Below, piece after piece: positions 10,701-22,322 of a DNA stretch of 64,000 bases. Within the stretch, counting starts at the first letter, position 1; every line of letters starts with the position of its first letter. Made by a program: the position numbers and the translations under genes. The notes under the pieces are model-generated. The model was not told where the DNA came from. It saw only the letters and a list, made by a program, of their open reading frames with translations, and ran no database searches. The stretch lies in contig OY747705.1 in the NCBI GenBank assembly GCA_963556495.2, positions 2,014,001 through 2,078,000 of the forward strand, given 5' to 3'. The stretch is from Valencia hispanica. Lineage: Eukaryota > Chordata > Actinopteri > Cyprinodontiformes > Valenciidae.

Positions 10701-12229
10701 TCCTTTTCAGACAGGTTGTTCTAATTTCTTTCCAAAATAATCACGGTAAAGCTGCACGAAGCTTTACCTGAGGAGTCCATCTGCAGCGCCAACTTAAGGC
10801 CCGAAGGTGACCTAATGGTGCACACGCTGACGACTCATCCAGCTGAGCGCAGAAGCCTGTGGGATTTCCAGAAAATTTGGCTCCCGCTGTCACAAGTCCG
10901 TTCCGCTGACGCCCTCTTCTGGCGACAGATTTGAATAAAAAATGAACAGCTCAGGTACGAACCTAAACACTTTGATGTGGTGAAGACGTAGGAACATGAT
11001 CCCAACTTTCACGTCATCCAGAAGCTGGTGATTAACCATTCACCAGCAGACATGATGCTGCCAGCACCAGATGCAGCCCATGAGCTACAAGCTTTTTCTT
11101 GCAGCCTTCCGGATCATAGGCTGAAGACAGGTCCATTGGTCTACGCCCACAACGAGCGAGGTCCGCCTCCATGGGCTGACCTAACAGACCAAAGGGGGGT
11201 CATCTTAACCCACACCCATGACTTTATTCCATGTGACCAGAAGAGCCCCAAAACCTCATGTGACATCTTCCAACAGGTGACATCCTGGCTTTCAAAGGCT
11301 CACATGGCCGAGACCTGCACCCAAGGATGCTTATCCTGCTGCCAGCTCCATGGATCCCAGCTAAGCAACGATCCCTCTCAGCGAAGGGGTGTCAGATTCC
11401 CTTGGATTCACCTGAATCCAGCAGGAGTCAACAAACACCTGCTGACAGTCACATGAAGCTTCATCAGATGTGATGAAGCCCCTCCTAAACTGAATGACAC
11501 GGCAGTCATGACTGCTGCTCTTTTGTTTAACCAAAGTAAGTTCTATCTCAAGGTCTCCTCCCTGGAGGCAGAGCCTGTTTCCACAACAGTGGAAAAGGGG
11601 GACCAGTAAATGGCGTTAAAGGAACAGGTGCATGCTTCAAAACTCACCTCTGGCATGCACTAACAACTAACTACATCCATAATTTTTGTTTTGTTCTATA
11701 GAAATCTGCAGACGCATAGATTAACACCTTTCAGGCTACAGTAGTAACCATAAATACATTCCAAGTGCATAAAAATAACCCTTTCAGGTTTTGCAGTTTC
11801 TCTCTTAGGAAGTGGATGAGTGACACATTAGTATCATTTAACACAAGAATTCATTAGAGAAGCTTATTTATCTGCACACTACCTCACTAAGTGATGGTAC
11901 ATTTATTCTAGACATGATTTAGGAATCCTACAGAAACACCTCCTTCAACAGAAACTGTTAGAAGCACAATCTAAAACCCTTCAGGACACAAAAGTCTACT
12001 CTAATTAACAACACCCTGCATGCCCTGCAAGCTCTCTCTGATCCCGTAGAATGATAAAATAATTGACTTAACGTACACACAGGTGGTAAGAGAATGAATG
12101 CAGGATCTTATTAGAGAAATTGGTTTATCTATGGAAAGTCCTGTGGAAGGATGAACTCCTACACATTTAGTTCCTCTAGAACTAAATGTCCACATTTTTG
12201 TTAACCCAGATAATTTTGAACTTGTATTC
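10701..12229 (+). other. degenerate ERV-2 interior, no confident gene
   Basis: Open stretches such as 11028-11456 (142 codons) read like eroded pol/env coding sequence but show no reverse transcriptase YxDD or integrase motif. A pyrimidine-rich tract ending TTCTATAG near 11701 could be an old env splice acceptor. I see no other structure. Confidence 0.35.
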
Positions 12230-12589
12230 ATGCTTAACCTTCCGATCATTGAAAAGATGAACGTACATAGGCTTAAATCGCTGCTAAATGTTGGGTTTTG
12301 GAAAGGTGACACCCACCTACATTTAAAAACCCCATCCATACTAGCCTACCATGACAACGATCCCAAACTTTACCTCACTCCAAACCTAGACCTATGCACC
12401 AAAACTAAAGATCTCCACTGGGTGTGCCCAAGTAACCCGTTCATTAGAGATGTAACTGATTACCTCTGCGGTTTGAGGGATGACGCCCCTCAACAAAATT
12501 TTCAAGCTACAATGACATTAAAACATGCAGGTATGGAAACTGACGAGATAGAAATTCTGTTAATGTTGTATGAGGGTTTAATTCTGTAG
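12230..12589 (+). pseudogene. possible ERV-2 envelope surface fragment
   Basis: A 119-codon frame with spaced cysteines (LDLCTKTK, HWVCPSN, DYLCGL) and no other recognisable domain. Its place at the far end of the ERV-2 coding region, ending 5 bases before LTR-3, suggests an env remnant. There is no signal peptide, fusion peptide or membrane anchor in it. The call is by position and cysteine pattern only. Confidence 0.3.
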
Positions 12590-12593
12590 TGCA

Positions 12594-12963
12594 TGTGGCA
12601 ACACTTAGAAACTGAACAATCAAGAAGAATGTGGTACATCATGTGTGCCTTGTGTGAAGAAGCTGTGACCATTCTGTGAACGAAGATCTATGTGGGAGGA
12701 GTTTCCTGCTAACTCTTGTTTAAATAAAAACCTTATGCTGAAGTAAAGCTGTGCTCAGTTACTAGAACTGAGTCCAGCGAACGATGTCTCGCTGTTAAAA
12801 TATATAATTGTTGTTTGTTGTTCTTATTGCTCCTTTTTACAGAAATGAACGAGCACGCGGGAAGGTGAAATGAGAGCTCAGAGAGAGCCCAGGGTCATAA
12901 ATTAAATGTGTGTCTGTTCCTTTAAGAGAGGCTTCAAATTAGAGTAAAAACACCTTTCCAACA
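12594..12963 (+). repeat. ERV-3 5' LTR
   Basis: Starts TGTGGCAACA and ends CCAACA three bases before a tRNA-Trp primer site. It carries a TATA/polyadenylation-like TTTAAATAAAAACC near 12719. No second copy is seen in the window, so the 3' LTR is lost. Confidence 0.6.
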
Positions 12964-12966
12964 AAA

Positions 12967-12986
12967 TGGTGACCCCGACGTGATTT
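12967..12986 (+). promoter_or_regulatory. ERV-3 primer-binding site, tRNA-Trp type
   Basis: TGGTGACCCCGACGTGATTT is an apparently perfect 20-base complement of the tRNA-Trp 3' end, the site also used by avian alpharetroviruses. It fixes the direction of ERV-3 as + and the LTR edge at 12963. Confidence 0.85.
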
Positions 12987-15690
12987 CTGGAGGAGCAAAG
13001 GAAAACGTGAGTTTGGAATAATAGGATTTTGTTGAAATTGTTGTGATCAGCAGATACTGGAGATCGGAGGACGGAAGTGACCCAGGTCTGAAGTTATTTG
13101 GTAAGCGCTGACACACGAGGCGCAAAATTCACTAATCTAAAAGTATGTTCTCTCTGTAGTTCTCCAGTAAATGTTGATTACTGTTTCTGCTGAGTTAAAT
13201 AGACGCCGACCGGGTCGGTAAACTCAGGGTGTGGCCGGCCCTAAGGTAAGCTAGGACGTTTCTTACTGAAAGCCTGCGTGTTCGGAACCGTAGGTAGGCC
13301 GAGTGGGATCAGCTCGTGGATTGAGAAACCACGGAATGTCTAAAAAACGAAACTCAGAGATCAGAGAGCGATTTTAACCCTGGCATTTCTTGTTCATTTG
13401 AGCAGACTAGATCTCCGGTAGGAACTGCAGGTTGCTGAGAGCCCGTGCACGGCCAGGTTCGGAACCAGTATCAAAGTCCTACACCTCACCATTAGGTAAA
13501 AAAGGAGTTCCTCCCGGAGCAACAGTTTGATGACGGGCCCTTCCTTCACAGGGACAAGAAAGCCAGTGAGTACAAAATTTGATGCATGAAGGAATAAAAA
13601 ATAAGATTAAAGATAACTAGGTCCGGGACCTTTGTAATGCAAGTTTGTGTTTTGCAAATAAAGATCGGGGATCTTTGCGTGATGATCCGGGATCTTACAA
13701 TGAATATCCATGTTAAAGGAGTTGGACTCCAAAGCACGCAGAGATCTGGGATCTCAATTAGAATTAGGCCTAATGATAAATAATATCTAAATAATAATAC
13801 TAGTAATGAAAAAGCATGATAATAAATACATAATGATATTAATGTGTGATAAACCGGTTGTGTGACTGCGTGTGTGTGAATGAATGGAGATTTCTTCCTT
13901 TTGAAGTAGCTGAAGTATGCCGAGAGGAGTCTCATGGTTAGAAGATTGAATAAATAGCACTGCGATAAGATAAATAGATCAGATAAAAGAGAAATAAAAG
14001 CTGAATTTACGTCATTAACATGAGAATGATAAATATTTAAAAATGAAAAATAAAAACAGCAAAATGTAACTTATCGAAATATGGGGAAAAAAGAGCAAAG
14101 AAGATTTAAAGGACATGCAAAATTTATGTAAGAGAAAAGACAATACATTTCTTTAGAATAAAGATTATGAATTTGAAGGACGATTGACTGAGTAATTTCG
14201 CGCACTTCTTGGTAGTTGCGATATAAAATAAAATTAAAAAGATCAAAATTGAAGAATAGACATTTGGCGTCTCAAACAAAGGAATTCCTCTGGAAGGAGT
14301 AAAGAAGAGAAAAAGGAGGGGTTCATGGGTGAAGCTGATGTGTTTTTTAGCACTCGGGAGGATGAAAAATGTTTTAAACTTTGTTTTCTCCTAAAGTTCC
14401 GCCGAAAGAAAAATAAAATAAAAGAGAAAACTCACTTCCATATTTTAAAAAATCCTATCAATAGTAAGGTAAACTTTACTGTGATCTAAATGAATTATCT
14501 TAAACAAGCGACCCCTTTCCCCCTTCCCCTCAAGGAAGGGCCGTTCTGATAATAAACAAGACCCCCCTCTGTCCCTCAACAATGGGTCATTAGTTGTTCT
14601 CTTAATAAACAAACCAACTGTGATGGGTTGCGACAGAAACCGGTAAAATGGACTTCCTGAGAAAGACTTGTTTGAAACCAGATTCATCATGCGTTTCAAA
14701 ATTGTTAAAGGTTATCCAACTGCAGGAAGGCAGAAGGGAAGGAACACACCTCCCCCGCTAGCTGATAATGAGGGGGATGTTTTATGAGCTGCGTGCATCT
14801 CTCTATACAAAAGGTTGGGATTTCTTAAGTGCAGCGGCAACTGTTACTCAATTATAATAATAATAATTTTTTTAAAAACTTAGCTAATATTTTTAATGAT
14901 ATTCATGGGATGTCTGTGAGATCTCTCATATAGTAGAAAATAAATGGTTTAAAATGACGGATTATGAGCAGAGTGATTTTATTTTGAAATACAGGTGGAT
15001 GTCTAGAGGTCCTGTGGGGAAGCGACAGCTGGGTGGCTACGTGAATTTATTCTTTGTAACAAGCGGCAGCTTCAGATGCTTGCTTCTAACATTTTAATGA
15101 CAGATAGATACATGTTGAAAGGAAATAATCTTGTAATGCGCTGGGTTAGAGACTGAAAAAAAGAGAAGAAATGTTCGTTACTGGATTACCGTAGTAAAGA
15201 ATGTAGTAACGCACTCCAAAATTCAACTTTAGTTACCGTAGCACACTGAGTAAAAGCGCACTTCAATATTTAAACTCAATGGAGTTGTTGCTAGTGGGAC
15301 AAAATTAAGGGTCTGATTAAGCAGGAAAGATGTCTGGACCTACACCTGAGATTGGGAGAGGTTGCCGGCCTTCGCCCCAATCTGAGTTGAGAATGGTACC
15401 ACGTTTTGGACATCTAGCAACAGACTCTTCCACATATAATTATAATAATAAGCTAATTTGTAGAATCTTTATTAAGGAGCAGATAAGCAGAGAGAAAGGA
15501 ATAGAGATGTGATGTTTTGTTATGGAAATATCAGTTGCTGATTATTTCATTGACAAAATGGTAGGAAGTTAGTGAAGCCAGATGGAGAGAAAAAAATTAG
15601 GAATTTTGTTTTCCACTAAAAAAAGGAGATTGAGTTGTTAGAAAAATGAAATAAAAATAATAGATTTAGCTACAGGAAGAATCTGTAGTG
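12987..15690 (+). other. ERV-3 leader and eroded gag region
   Basis: The first ~560 bases are GC-rich leader-like sequence with several GTAAG-type donors (for example 13100 and 13246). From about 13570 on the + strand is very A-rich and C-poor and stop-dense in every frame. No gag motif can be read with confidence. Confidence 0.4.
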
Positions 15691-16904
15691 GTAATTATAT
15701 TACCTCCAGATTGTTTTTTAATTTATTAGGAAGAGATTTCCTGTTTCACTTGAAGTTGGGCATATTTTCTGTAGGGGATAAATTAATAATCCAAATTGTA
15801 GATTTTCATAAAACACTTGAAACGGGACAGCTACCAAAGAATTGTTCTACTTGAAAAAAGAAGAATTAATTTTTTAGATGAAGTTTGTAATCAGATGAAG
15901 ATAAAATAGTCATATTATTGCTAACAGAAGATCCAAATTGAACTTTGCATGTTTTTGGCATTTGGCCAACAATGGGGAACAGGGGTATGGCGACCTCTAG
16001 TGGCGAACTAATTAAAGAATTTCTTACGGACAATTCAATTCTCAAACTGATTAGTTTGTGGACAAGAAGTGTGTCAGACATGGAAAAAAAGAAAAGCTTC
16101 TCATATAAAATTAAGAAACAGCTTTGAGCAAACAAAGGCTGTACTGAAGAAGCTCTATTTGGTAAGAAAAGATAATTTCGCCTAATGGATTTGTAATGTT
16201 AACAGCGAAACATTTAGATACACTAACTGTTGCAGAAATGTTGTTTAGAGAAATAATACCTAGATTTGAGATCCACAAATGATCTATAGTGGTAACGGAA
16301 CACATTTTGTGAATGAAATAATTGATAAAATAGGACAAAGATTATAGATCATTTTTAAGAGACAATTGGATTCTAAAAGCAGATTAAGAAAGGCCATGGA
16401 TAAGACTAAACAGAATTGGAGATACTGTTTGGTTATGATAAAGTTATATATGAATATAACACCAAGTAATGGAACGGATTTGATGAGGCCTTATCCTTCC
16501 TACAGTTTGATATATTAAAATAAGAGGAACAATTACAAACTGATTTATGATTTTATAATGAAATGTTGCAAATTGAAAAAAAAGCAATGGAAGAAACAGG
16601 ACAAAATTGGACATTGTCTTGATTTGGTAAACTATACATGCATATAATACCAAATTTGAATATTGGCCTCATTATATTTGAAATAATCTAAGGGCGTAGA
16701 TATAGAATTCCTTAGTTTGGTATACTCTCTTCTAAAGAACAATTTGATTAAGATCTGGTGGGTTTTCATGATCAAAATACTGATTAGTACATAAGTTATA
16801 AATGCAAACTAATCATATGCCAGATGATCCTATATTCCTACAGGAAGAAGTGAGCTGAAAGTAGGTGAATGGATCCTGATTAAAAGCTGTAAATAGAAAA
16901 TTGG
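15691..16904 (+). pseudogene. ERV-3 pol remnants: protease end and integrase
   Basis: Near 15725 a GRDLL-like protease end can be read with indels. Near 16270-16320 the frame reads SGNGTHF, the second-Asp region of integrase (Asp replaced by Gly/Asn), followed by NWRYCL and a KLYM..ITPSN helix to about 16475. A second, related integrase-like segment (GQNWTLS, KLYMHIIPN) follows at about 16584-16700, which suggests a partial tandem duplication. It ends in a C-terminal GEWILIK segment at about 16865. Stops are frequent. Integrase would join viral DNA to the host chromosome; this copy is dead. Confidence 0.55.
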
Positions 16905-18240
16905 TCATCACCCAGGTGGAAGGGGCCATTCTATTGCCCTCCAAGATTGCTGTGATGAAGTGCGCAGCTCATTCCTCCTCAGGAGACACTGTTTCTTTGG
17001 GAAATGCCAGAGCTGATTAAGCCGCCAAAAGAGCCGCTTGACAGCCTCTGACAACTACCTGTGTTGCCATGCCACAACCAGGGGACCAACCAGACATGAC
17101 AGACGTGGGTGATGTTCAAAGTTTTGCCACCTCATCTGAGATTTCAGCCTAGAAGAAGGCAGGTTGTAAAAAAAAAGAGGGGGTATGGTTTTCTGTTGAG
17201 AACAAACCATACCTTCCTAGACATTTCTTTCCAGTTTTTGCTAAGTTCAGCCATGTGTTGGATCATTGTTCCAAAGGTGGTATGTTTGATCTGGTTGCTA
17301 CACATTGGTTTACAAGAGGTTTCACCTCTTTCGCAGAGAAATATTGTCATTCATGCATGGTGTGTGCCACAAATATTCCAGGGCGACCGGTGTCCACTTG
17401 AACTGCTGACCATCCGGCGCCTTAGGGGCCCTTTGAGCACTTGATGATGGACTTCATCGAGCTGACTCCTGCTGAAGGTAAAAAATATTGTTTGGTGATT
17501 ATTGAGATGTTCTCGAAGTGGACTGAGGCTTTCCCGACCAAGCATGCAGACAGTGCAGCCGTGGTTAAGGCTTTGTTGGGAGAAGTCATCTAGAGATGTG
17601 GAATTCCTGAAAAAATCACCAGTGACAATGGCACACATTTTATAAACAAAGCCCTTTCAGAGGTGGGTGAATTTTTGGGAGTGAAATTAGGCACCCATTG
17701 TGCCCATCAACCACAGTCGGGGATGCAGTTGAGAGAGAAACTGGAACGCTAAAATCCAAACTAGTTAAATGTTGTGAGGAAACAGGTCTGACATGGACCA
17801 GAGCTTTGCCTTTAGCTCTGTTTTACATTAGAATGAGAAAACGGGCCAAGAATAACCTTAGTCCTTTTGAGATTCTTTTTGGCAGGCCTCCAGCGATTGG
17901 ATTGAACCCACCGATAAAACCGCATCTCTCTACAGGCTTGTGTGAGGATGCAATGATCTCTTACTGTCAAAATCTTTCCAAGACTCTTGCACAGGTGTAC
18001 CAAAAGGTGAAAGAAGCCCTACCCAAAGCAGCAGAGGGGCCACTTCATCCTATTCGCCCAGGCGATTGGGTTCCTATTAAAGAATTCAGACGACGACACT
18101 GGAAGTCAAAGCGCTGGCAGGGTCCGTTCCAGGATCTGCTTGTGACCTACACTGCCACAAAGGTCACTGAGAGAGCAAACTGAGTGCACGCCAGTCACTG
18201 CAAGAGGCTGACAGGACCCATTCTGGACAAGCCCACCACC
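16905..18240 (+). pseudogene. ERV-1 pol: RNase H end and integrase, broken
   Basis: At 16905 the text changes abruptly to the C-terminal end of RNase H (IAVMKCAAHSSSGD, SLGNARAD, then a stop). The zinc-binding N-terminus of integrase (17109-17444) is out of frame. The catalytic core follows with Asp at 17450-17452 (MDFIEL), Asp at 17624-17626 (SDNGTHF) and Glu at 17731-17733 (VERETGT). A TAG interrupts near 17590, and the Asp-Glu spacing is 107 rather than 108 nt, so one base is lost around 17.7 kb. 17698-18183 is open and includes LSPFEILFGRPP and the C-terminal RPGDWVPIKEF domain. The style is gamma/epsilon-type. Confidence 0.85.
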
Positions 18241-18326
18241 ACTGAAGCAAAGAACTGAGAGAAGTAGACTCAAAAAAGAATAAGTTCTAATCAGTGGATT
18301 AGACACTTTCTACCAAGTGATCCCAC

Positions 18327-19234
18327 GTGAAGAAAAGGAGAAAAATTACTATTTCTATGAAGCTCTGGGGCTCCAGAGCAAAAATGACTGAGACATTAAT
18401 ACGGTTTGTGTTTTGTGTTTTATTATGGGTGCCTTTTGGACTCTGCATCAGGGACGAACAGTCACCTCAGCCGGGGTTCATGAGAGATCCGTCGCTTCTA
18501 ATGTCCTCCGAGAAAGATGGGTTCAAGGGAACTTGTGGTATCAGTTTGCAAATTATTCTGCCAGATCAGTGTCCAATAAGTCTTGTGTTGTTTGCATGGG
18601 AACAGCTCTTCCCAAGTATTCTGTCCCCATACCGGATGAGGAAAAGTTGGATTAATGTGTGAGTTACTGTGAGACTCCTGGGAGTAATCCTGCCCAGTGG
18701 GTTTCAGTGCAGGCCCCCAGAATAAATTTCACCCTTGAAGGCAGAAAATGTAGTGCGTGCTATGCTGGGGGGGGGAATGCTGAACCTTTATCCCAAGAAA
18801 CACGGATTCTGATGGTAGTGTATCACGAGCTTTAGAAGGCCTGGGAGTCATGAAAGAGGGCCTTGCTAAGAATGCTGGTGTAAATACTGATCTGGGAGGT
18901 CTGGGTGATTGGTTGGATTCTGTATTGGGTGAGTGGAAATCACTAGTTATTTCTGTGTTTGGGACTGGTATTTCTGCATTTGCAGTTTTCTCTGTGTGTA
19001 GTTGGTGTGTCATTCCATGCATTAGAGGACTGGACGTCAGAGCGTTTGACAGAGCTTTTACACATCAGACATTGGCAAAATCTCTGGCTGAGCCAACAGG
19101 TGCAGGCGGGCCTGGTGCAGACTCTGAAAGGCAAGAAGGGGAAGGAAGTGATGACGAGGATGGAGACCATGGATGTGGCGTGGAAACGCTCGATGACCTC
19201 AAGTTATACGAGTGATTGGATTGCAGGTGTATGA
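18327..19234 (+). pseudogene. ERV-1 env, internally deleted
   Basis: The N-terminal part (18327-18662) has a hydrophobic signal-like segment (FVFCVLLWVPFGLC). The neighbouring frame (18413-18655) carries a surface-unit pattern with NYSARS, NKS and paired cysteines (SCVVC). After about 18790 the sequence resumes with the end of the transmembrane unit (18850-19215): a long hydrophobic span around SVFGTGISAFAVFSV, cysteines, then an acidic cytoplasmic tail ending LDDLKLYE. The rest of SU, the cleavage site, fusion peptide and heptads are missing. It is non-functional. Confidence 0.7.
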
Positions 19235-20299
19235 CGATTACCTTTAAATCATGATGTGAATTAGGTTTTCTGAAGTTTTTTTTACTGTAACTACTCTCTG
19301 AAAATTAAGCAGGGTCTCATCCCAGGTAAAGCACAGAGCAAAAGGGGTTGATTTTCATTTTTCAATTATTTTTTATTCTTTTTCATTATTATTCCATTTC
19401 TTTTTTTCTCTCTAGACATTTCATTTAGGTGGTTTCAGTTATGTTTCCTTTTCATTTTTTATTCAATTTTATTATTCAACATTATTTTCTTTTTCATTTA
19501 TTTCATTGTTTTGTTAATTCATATTAATCTATGAATAGGGGGGGGGGGTATACATTTGTTTGATTCTTGTGTGATTTCCCATAGCATAATTTATGAGCAG
19601 TGAGGTATGCCAAATCGGTACTGAAGTTGCAGTAATTACTTCCTGTGGTTATGTGGTTGTTATGATGGAGTCTATTGTTATTGTTGATTACTACTGATCT
19701 GTTTTTGTGTAACCTCTTTAAAGGGTCACTGTGGCACTGGGCAATGATCGACTAATGATCTTTGATTTCGGGGTTCACACTATGGATGCAAACCTCATTA
19801 TTAGGGAAGAGTACACGTTTTCAATTTGTGCTAAGATTTATTTTACTCATTCATTGTGTGCTTGACTGATTCTGCCTAAAATAGTTTTTTTTCTTCTCTG
19901 TTTTGCATTTATTTCTTAGGCATCCTGACTGATGATGAGAAATGCAGAAGGGGCACCTTAGGGGCAACGGGGTCGCCACATTCTTTTTCACCCAAAAAAG
20001 TCGTGAGACGACAAACACGACCATAGGTTGGAGGTTGTTCATCTTACGCCCCTGGGTTTTTTGAATGGGGTTTTGCATCGTGTCCAATAACTCTCATCAG
20101 GAGGGATGCATTGAACTCATCATTTTGTTCACAAGTTGATTTATTGTGACATGTAATGCATAAAATAATTTGGTACTGTTGTTTTTTTTCTTTTACTGCC
20201 TGCCTTCTCATTAATGGTAGTTTCTAGTAAGCCATTCTTAATTATTTATTTTTGTTTTGTTTTTTGATTTATCACTGAGATATGATAAAAACGGAGGAC
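19235..20299 (+). other. ERV-1 3' non-coding region and polypurine tract
   Basis: About 1 kb, T-rich, without a credible frame. It contains a G run at 19540-19548. The last bases (AAAAACGGAGGAC, about 20287-20299) form a weak polypurine tract just before the 3' LTR, where plus-strand priming would occur. Confidence 0.55.
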
Positions 20300-20759
20300 T
20301 GTTGTGGGAAATTAAATTATTAAGAATGATCTGCTCTGTGTATTTCATATACTGATAGTTACTGTGTGCCATTTCTTTATGATATGGTAACCAATCTGAT
20401 TATATGACACTCTGTGAATTTGGGTCAGGTCAAATCTACTGATTTAGGCTCTTACATCCTGGGTTGGCATAGCAACTCTCTTTTACATCTAAGGACATCC
20501 TGACATACATTGATTATGCTTTAACTATCAAGTCCCCGACGCCTGCGAGTCTAATATTCTCATTCTGAAGAAATGGTTTCTAATTTCCTATTGATAGGTG
20601 TCAGGATTACTGAACCTATATAATTCTGTGTCTTGTTTTGGAAGGCAGGTCGGTATTGCAAATTCTCTGTACCTCCTTGGTTGATCAACCAGGTTTGTAT
20701 TAAAACCTTTTGAATATCTGAAGGAATCTCATCTCTTTTATTTAAGAACTTCACTTACA
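20300..20759 (+). repeat. ERV-1 3' LTR
   Basis: Matches 237-704 from TGTTGTGGGA to CTTACA, with scattered substitutions and a few small indels (for example CTTT added near 20374). Confidence 0.9.
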
Positions 20760-20984
20760 ATGGCCACACATGTCTCATGTCTTATTGTAAAAATGTTTTT
20801 TTGAACATTGTCTTTTTTTTGATTGACCTACCCAACCTTTTAGGGAGATATATGATAACATTTTTGGAATATTCCCTTTATGTTTATGGTATTAATTAAA
20901 TTAATAAAAGCAGGGAATGTTGCGGGAATATTCCAATTTATTTAGAATTTAATTACATATTCTCTGTCTAGTGAATGTATTTAG

Positions 20985-21202
20985 GGCAAGATGACGAGTT
21001 AGGGGAAGGAAGCTTATTGTTCCAGCTTAATGTTCCTGATAAAGATGTGTCAGATCACCGGCAAGACAGATGCCGGGCAGCCAAGATATCTATGGACAAC
21101 CTGACTTGGGATGTGCTGGTTCATGCTTTACTATCAGACTGGCATGAACCAGTTCTCCAGGAGCTGGAAATGAAGGTTGAAGGAGACGTGCTGGAGAGAT
21201 AA
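20985..21202 (+). CDS. terminal exon of an unrecognised host gene
   Basis: The acceptor TATTTAG at 20978-20984 is followed by 72 open codons and a TAA. Two bases complete the codon split at 189, so the exon joins in frame to 60-189. The peptide is acidic and helical (KISMDNLTWDVLVHALL, then QELEMKVEGDVLER*). It lacks the stop density and bias of the flanking transposons. An ATTAAA near 21306 could be the polyadenylation signal. The family is not recognised. Confidence 0.55.
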
Positions 21203-22322
21203 ACAGTAATAGCTGAATATTACTTAAGCTTTTAGATCAGGAAGGTTGGGTAGGGAATTCAAGGCAATCCTGTTCGTCCCTTGTTTCTGGCCAGACATGT
21301 TTGAATTAAATACTTAAACGCCTTCTGGGACTCAGTCTTCTTTTATTTTGGAACCCTGAAGTATCCGCCATTCCAGGTATATTTTCCTACAAAGTTAGAT
21401 TTTAGCATTAACTTGTTATATGACAAAAACAATCCTTCAAATAGTTCACCAATGGTGGTTTTGTGAATTCTGCTCCAGACATCCTTTGAATGTAGACGTA
21501 TTGGATTAGTAATATTAGACCTCTTTTGTGGTAATATTTCTATGGGTTAAAAATGCGAGCATATCTCCTTTTCCATATCCATCCAAGCTGGTTTATGTTC
21601 TGTTGTTTGCCAATACCTCAACATTTTGGCCATCTCAAAAGCCAAATAATACAATTTAAGATCTAGGAGGCCCAACTCACCCTTCTCTTTATGTGAACAT
21701 AACTTTCTCACTTTTAGTCTTGGTCTTTTCCCTCCCCATAACATTTTTGTATTACATCATCCAGTTTGTCTAAAGGATGGCATTTTAATTGGTAGCATCA
21801 TTGCCACATAACTGAATTGTGGGATGACTACCATTTTATAGCATTACTCTTTCCAAACAATGTAAGCTTTAGATTCGGCCACTTATCAAGATTCGTTTTT
21901 CTTTTGAAGTAAAGGATTCAAGTTTACTACTATCTCATCCATATCTTCAGATTTGCTCCAGTTGATGGACTACCCAGAAAATTTGGGAAACGATTGTATA
22001 GTGTCCATTAGATGTGGCAGAGAAGTTAAAGGCTCACATTTCACTCCAAAATTATTTCATTAGCATATAACAGTCGTTTATGTTGATTATCTTCTCCCCT
22101 CACTCCTCTTATTCCATGGTGTGCGCTGACAGACACTGCTAGAATTTCTAAGAAGATGATACTTCTACTACTACAATAATAAGCTCAGAGAACATCCCTG
22201 TCCAGTTCCTCGGGTCAAGTTAAAGAAAGGGGATTATTATTACATTTGTCATCACCGCTGCTTTAAGTTCTTTATTCAACATTTTAATCCATTCAATAAA
22301 ATTTTAATTGAAGGCTAAATGA

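Larger units (their letters stand above)
237..20759 (+). mobile_element. ERV-1, composite endogenous retrovirus with nested insertions
   Basis: Two same-orientation LTRs (237-704, 20300-20759) bracket a provirus with a tRNA-Lys1,2-type primer site, a gag starting with a myristoylation-type MG, RNase H and integrase remnants, a split env and a short purine tract before the 3' LTR. The flanking tetranucleotides are ATGC (233-236) and ATGG (20760-20763), a plausible 4-bp target duplication with one change. The two LTRs show about ten differences in their first ~215 bases by eye, so it is not recent. A Penelope element sits in the leader, and ERV-2 and ERV-3 replace everything between gag and the end of RNase H. 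The integrase resembles the gamma/epsilon-type ERVs common in fish. All frames are interrupted. Confidence 0.85.

Noticed and set aside
12001..12339. 112-codon minus frame opposite the ERV-2 env-like region
   Set aside because: Shadow of the + coding pattern; no motif of its own.
13546..13935. 129-codon minus frame in the ERV-3 region
   Set aside because: Antisense to the A-rich + strand, low-complexity hydrophobic translation, no splice or motif support.
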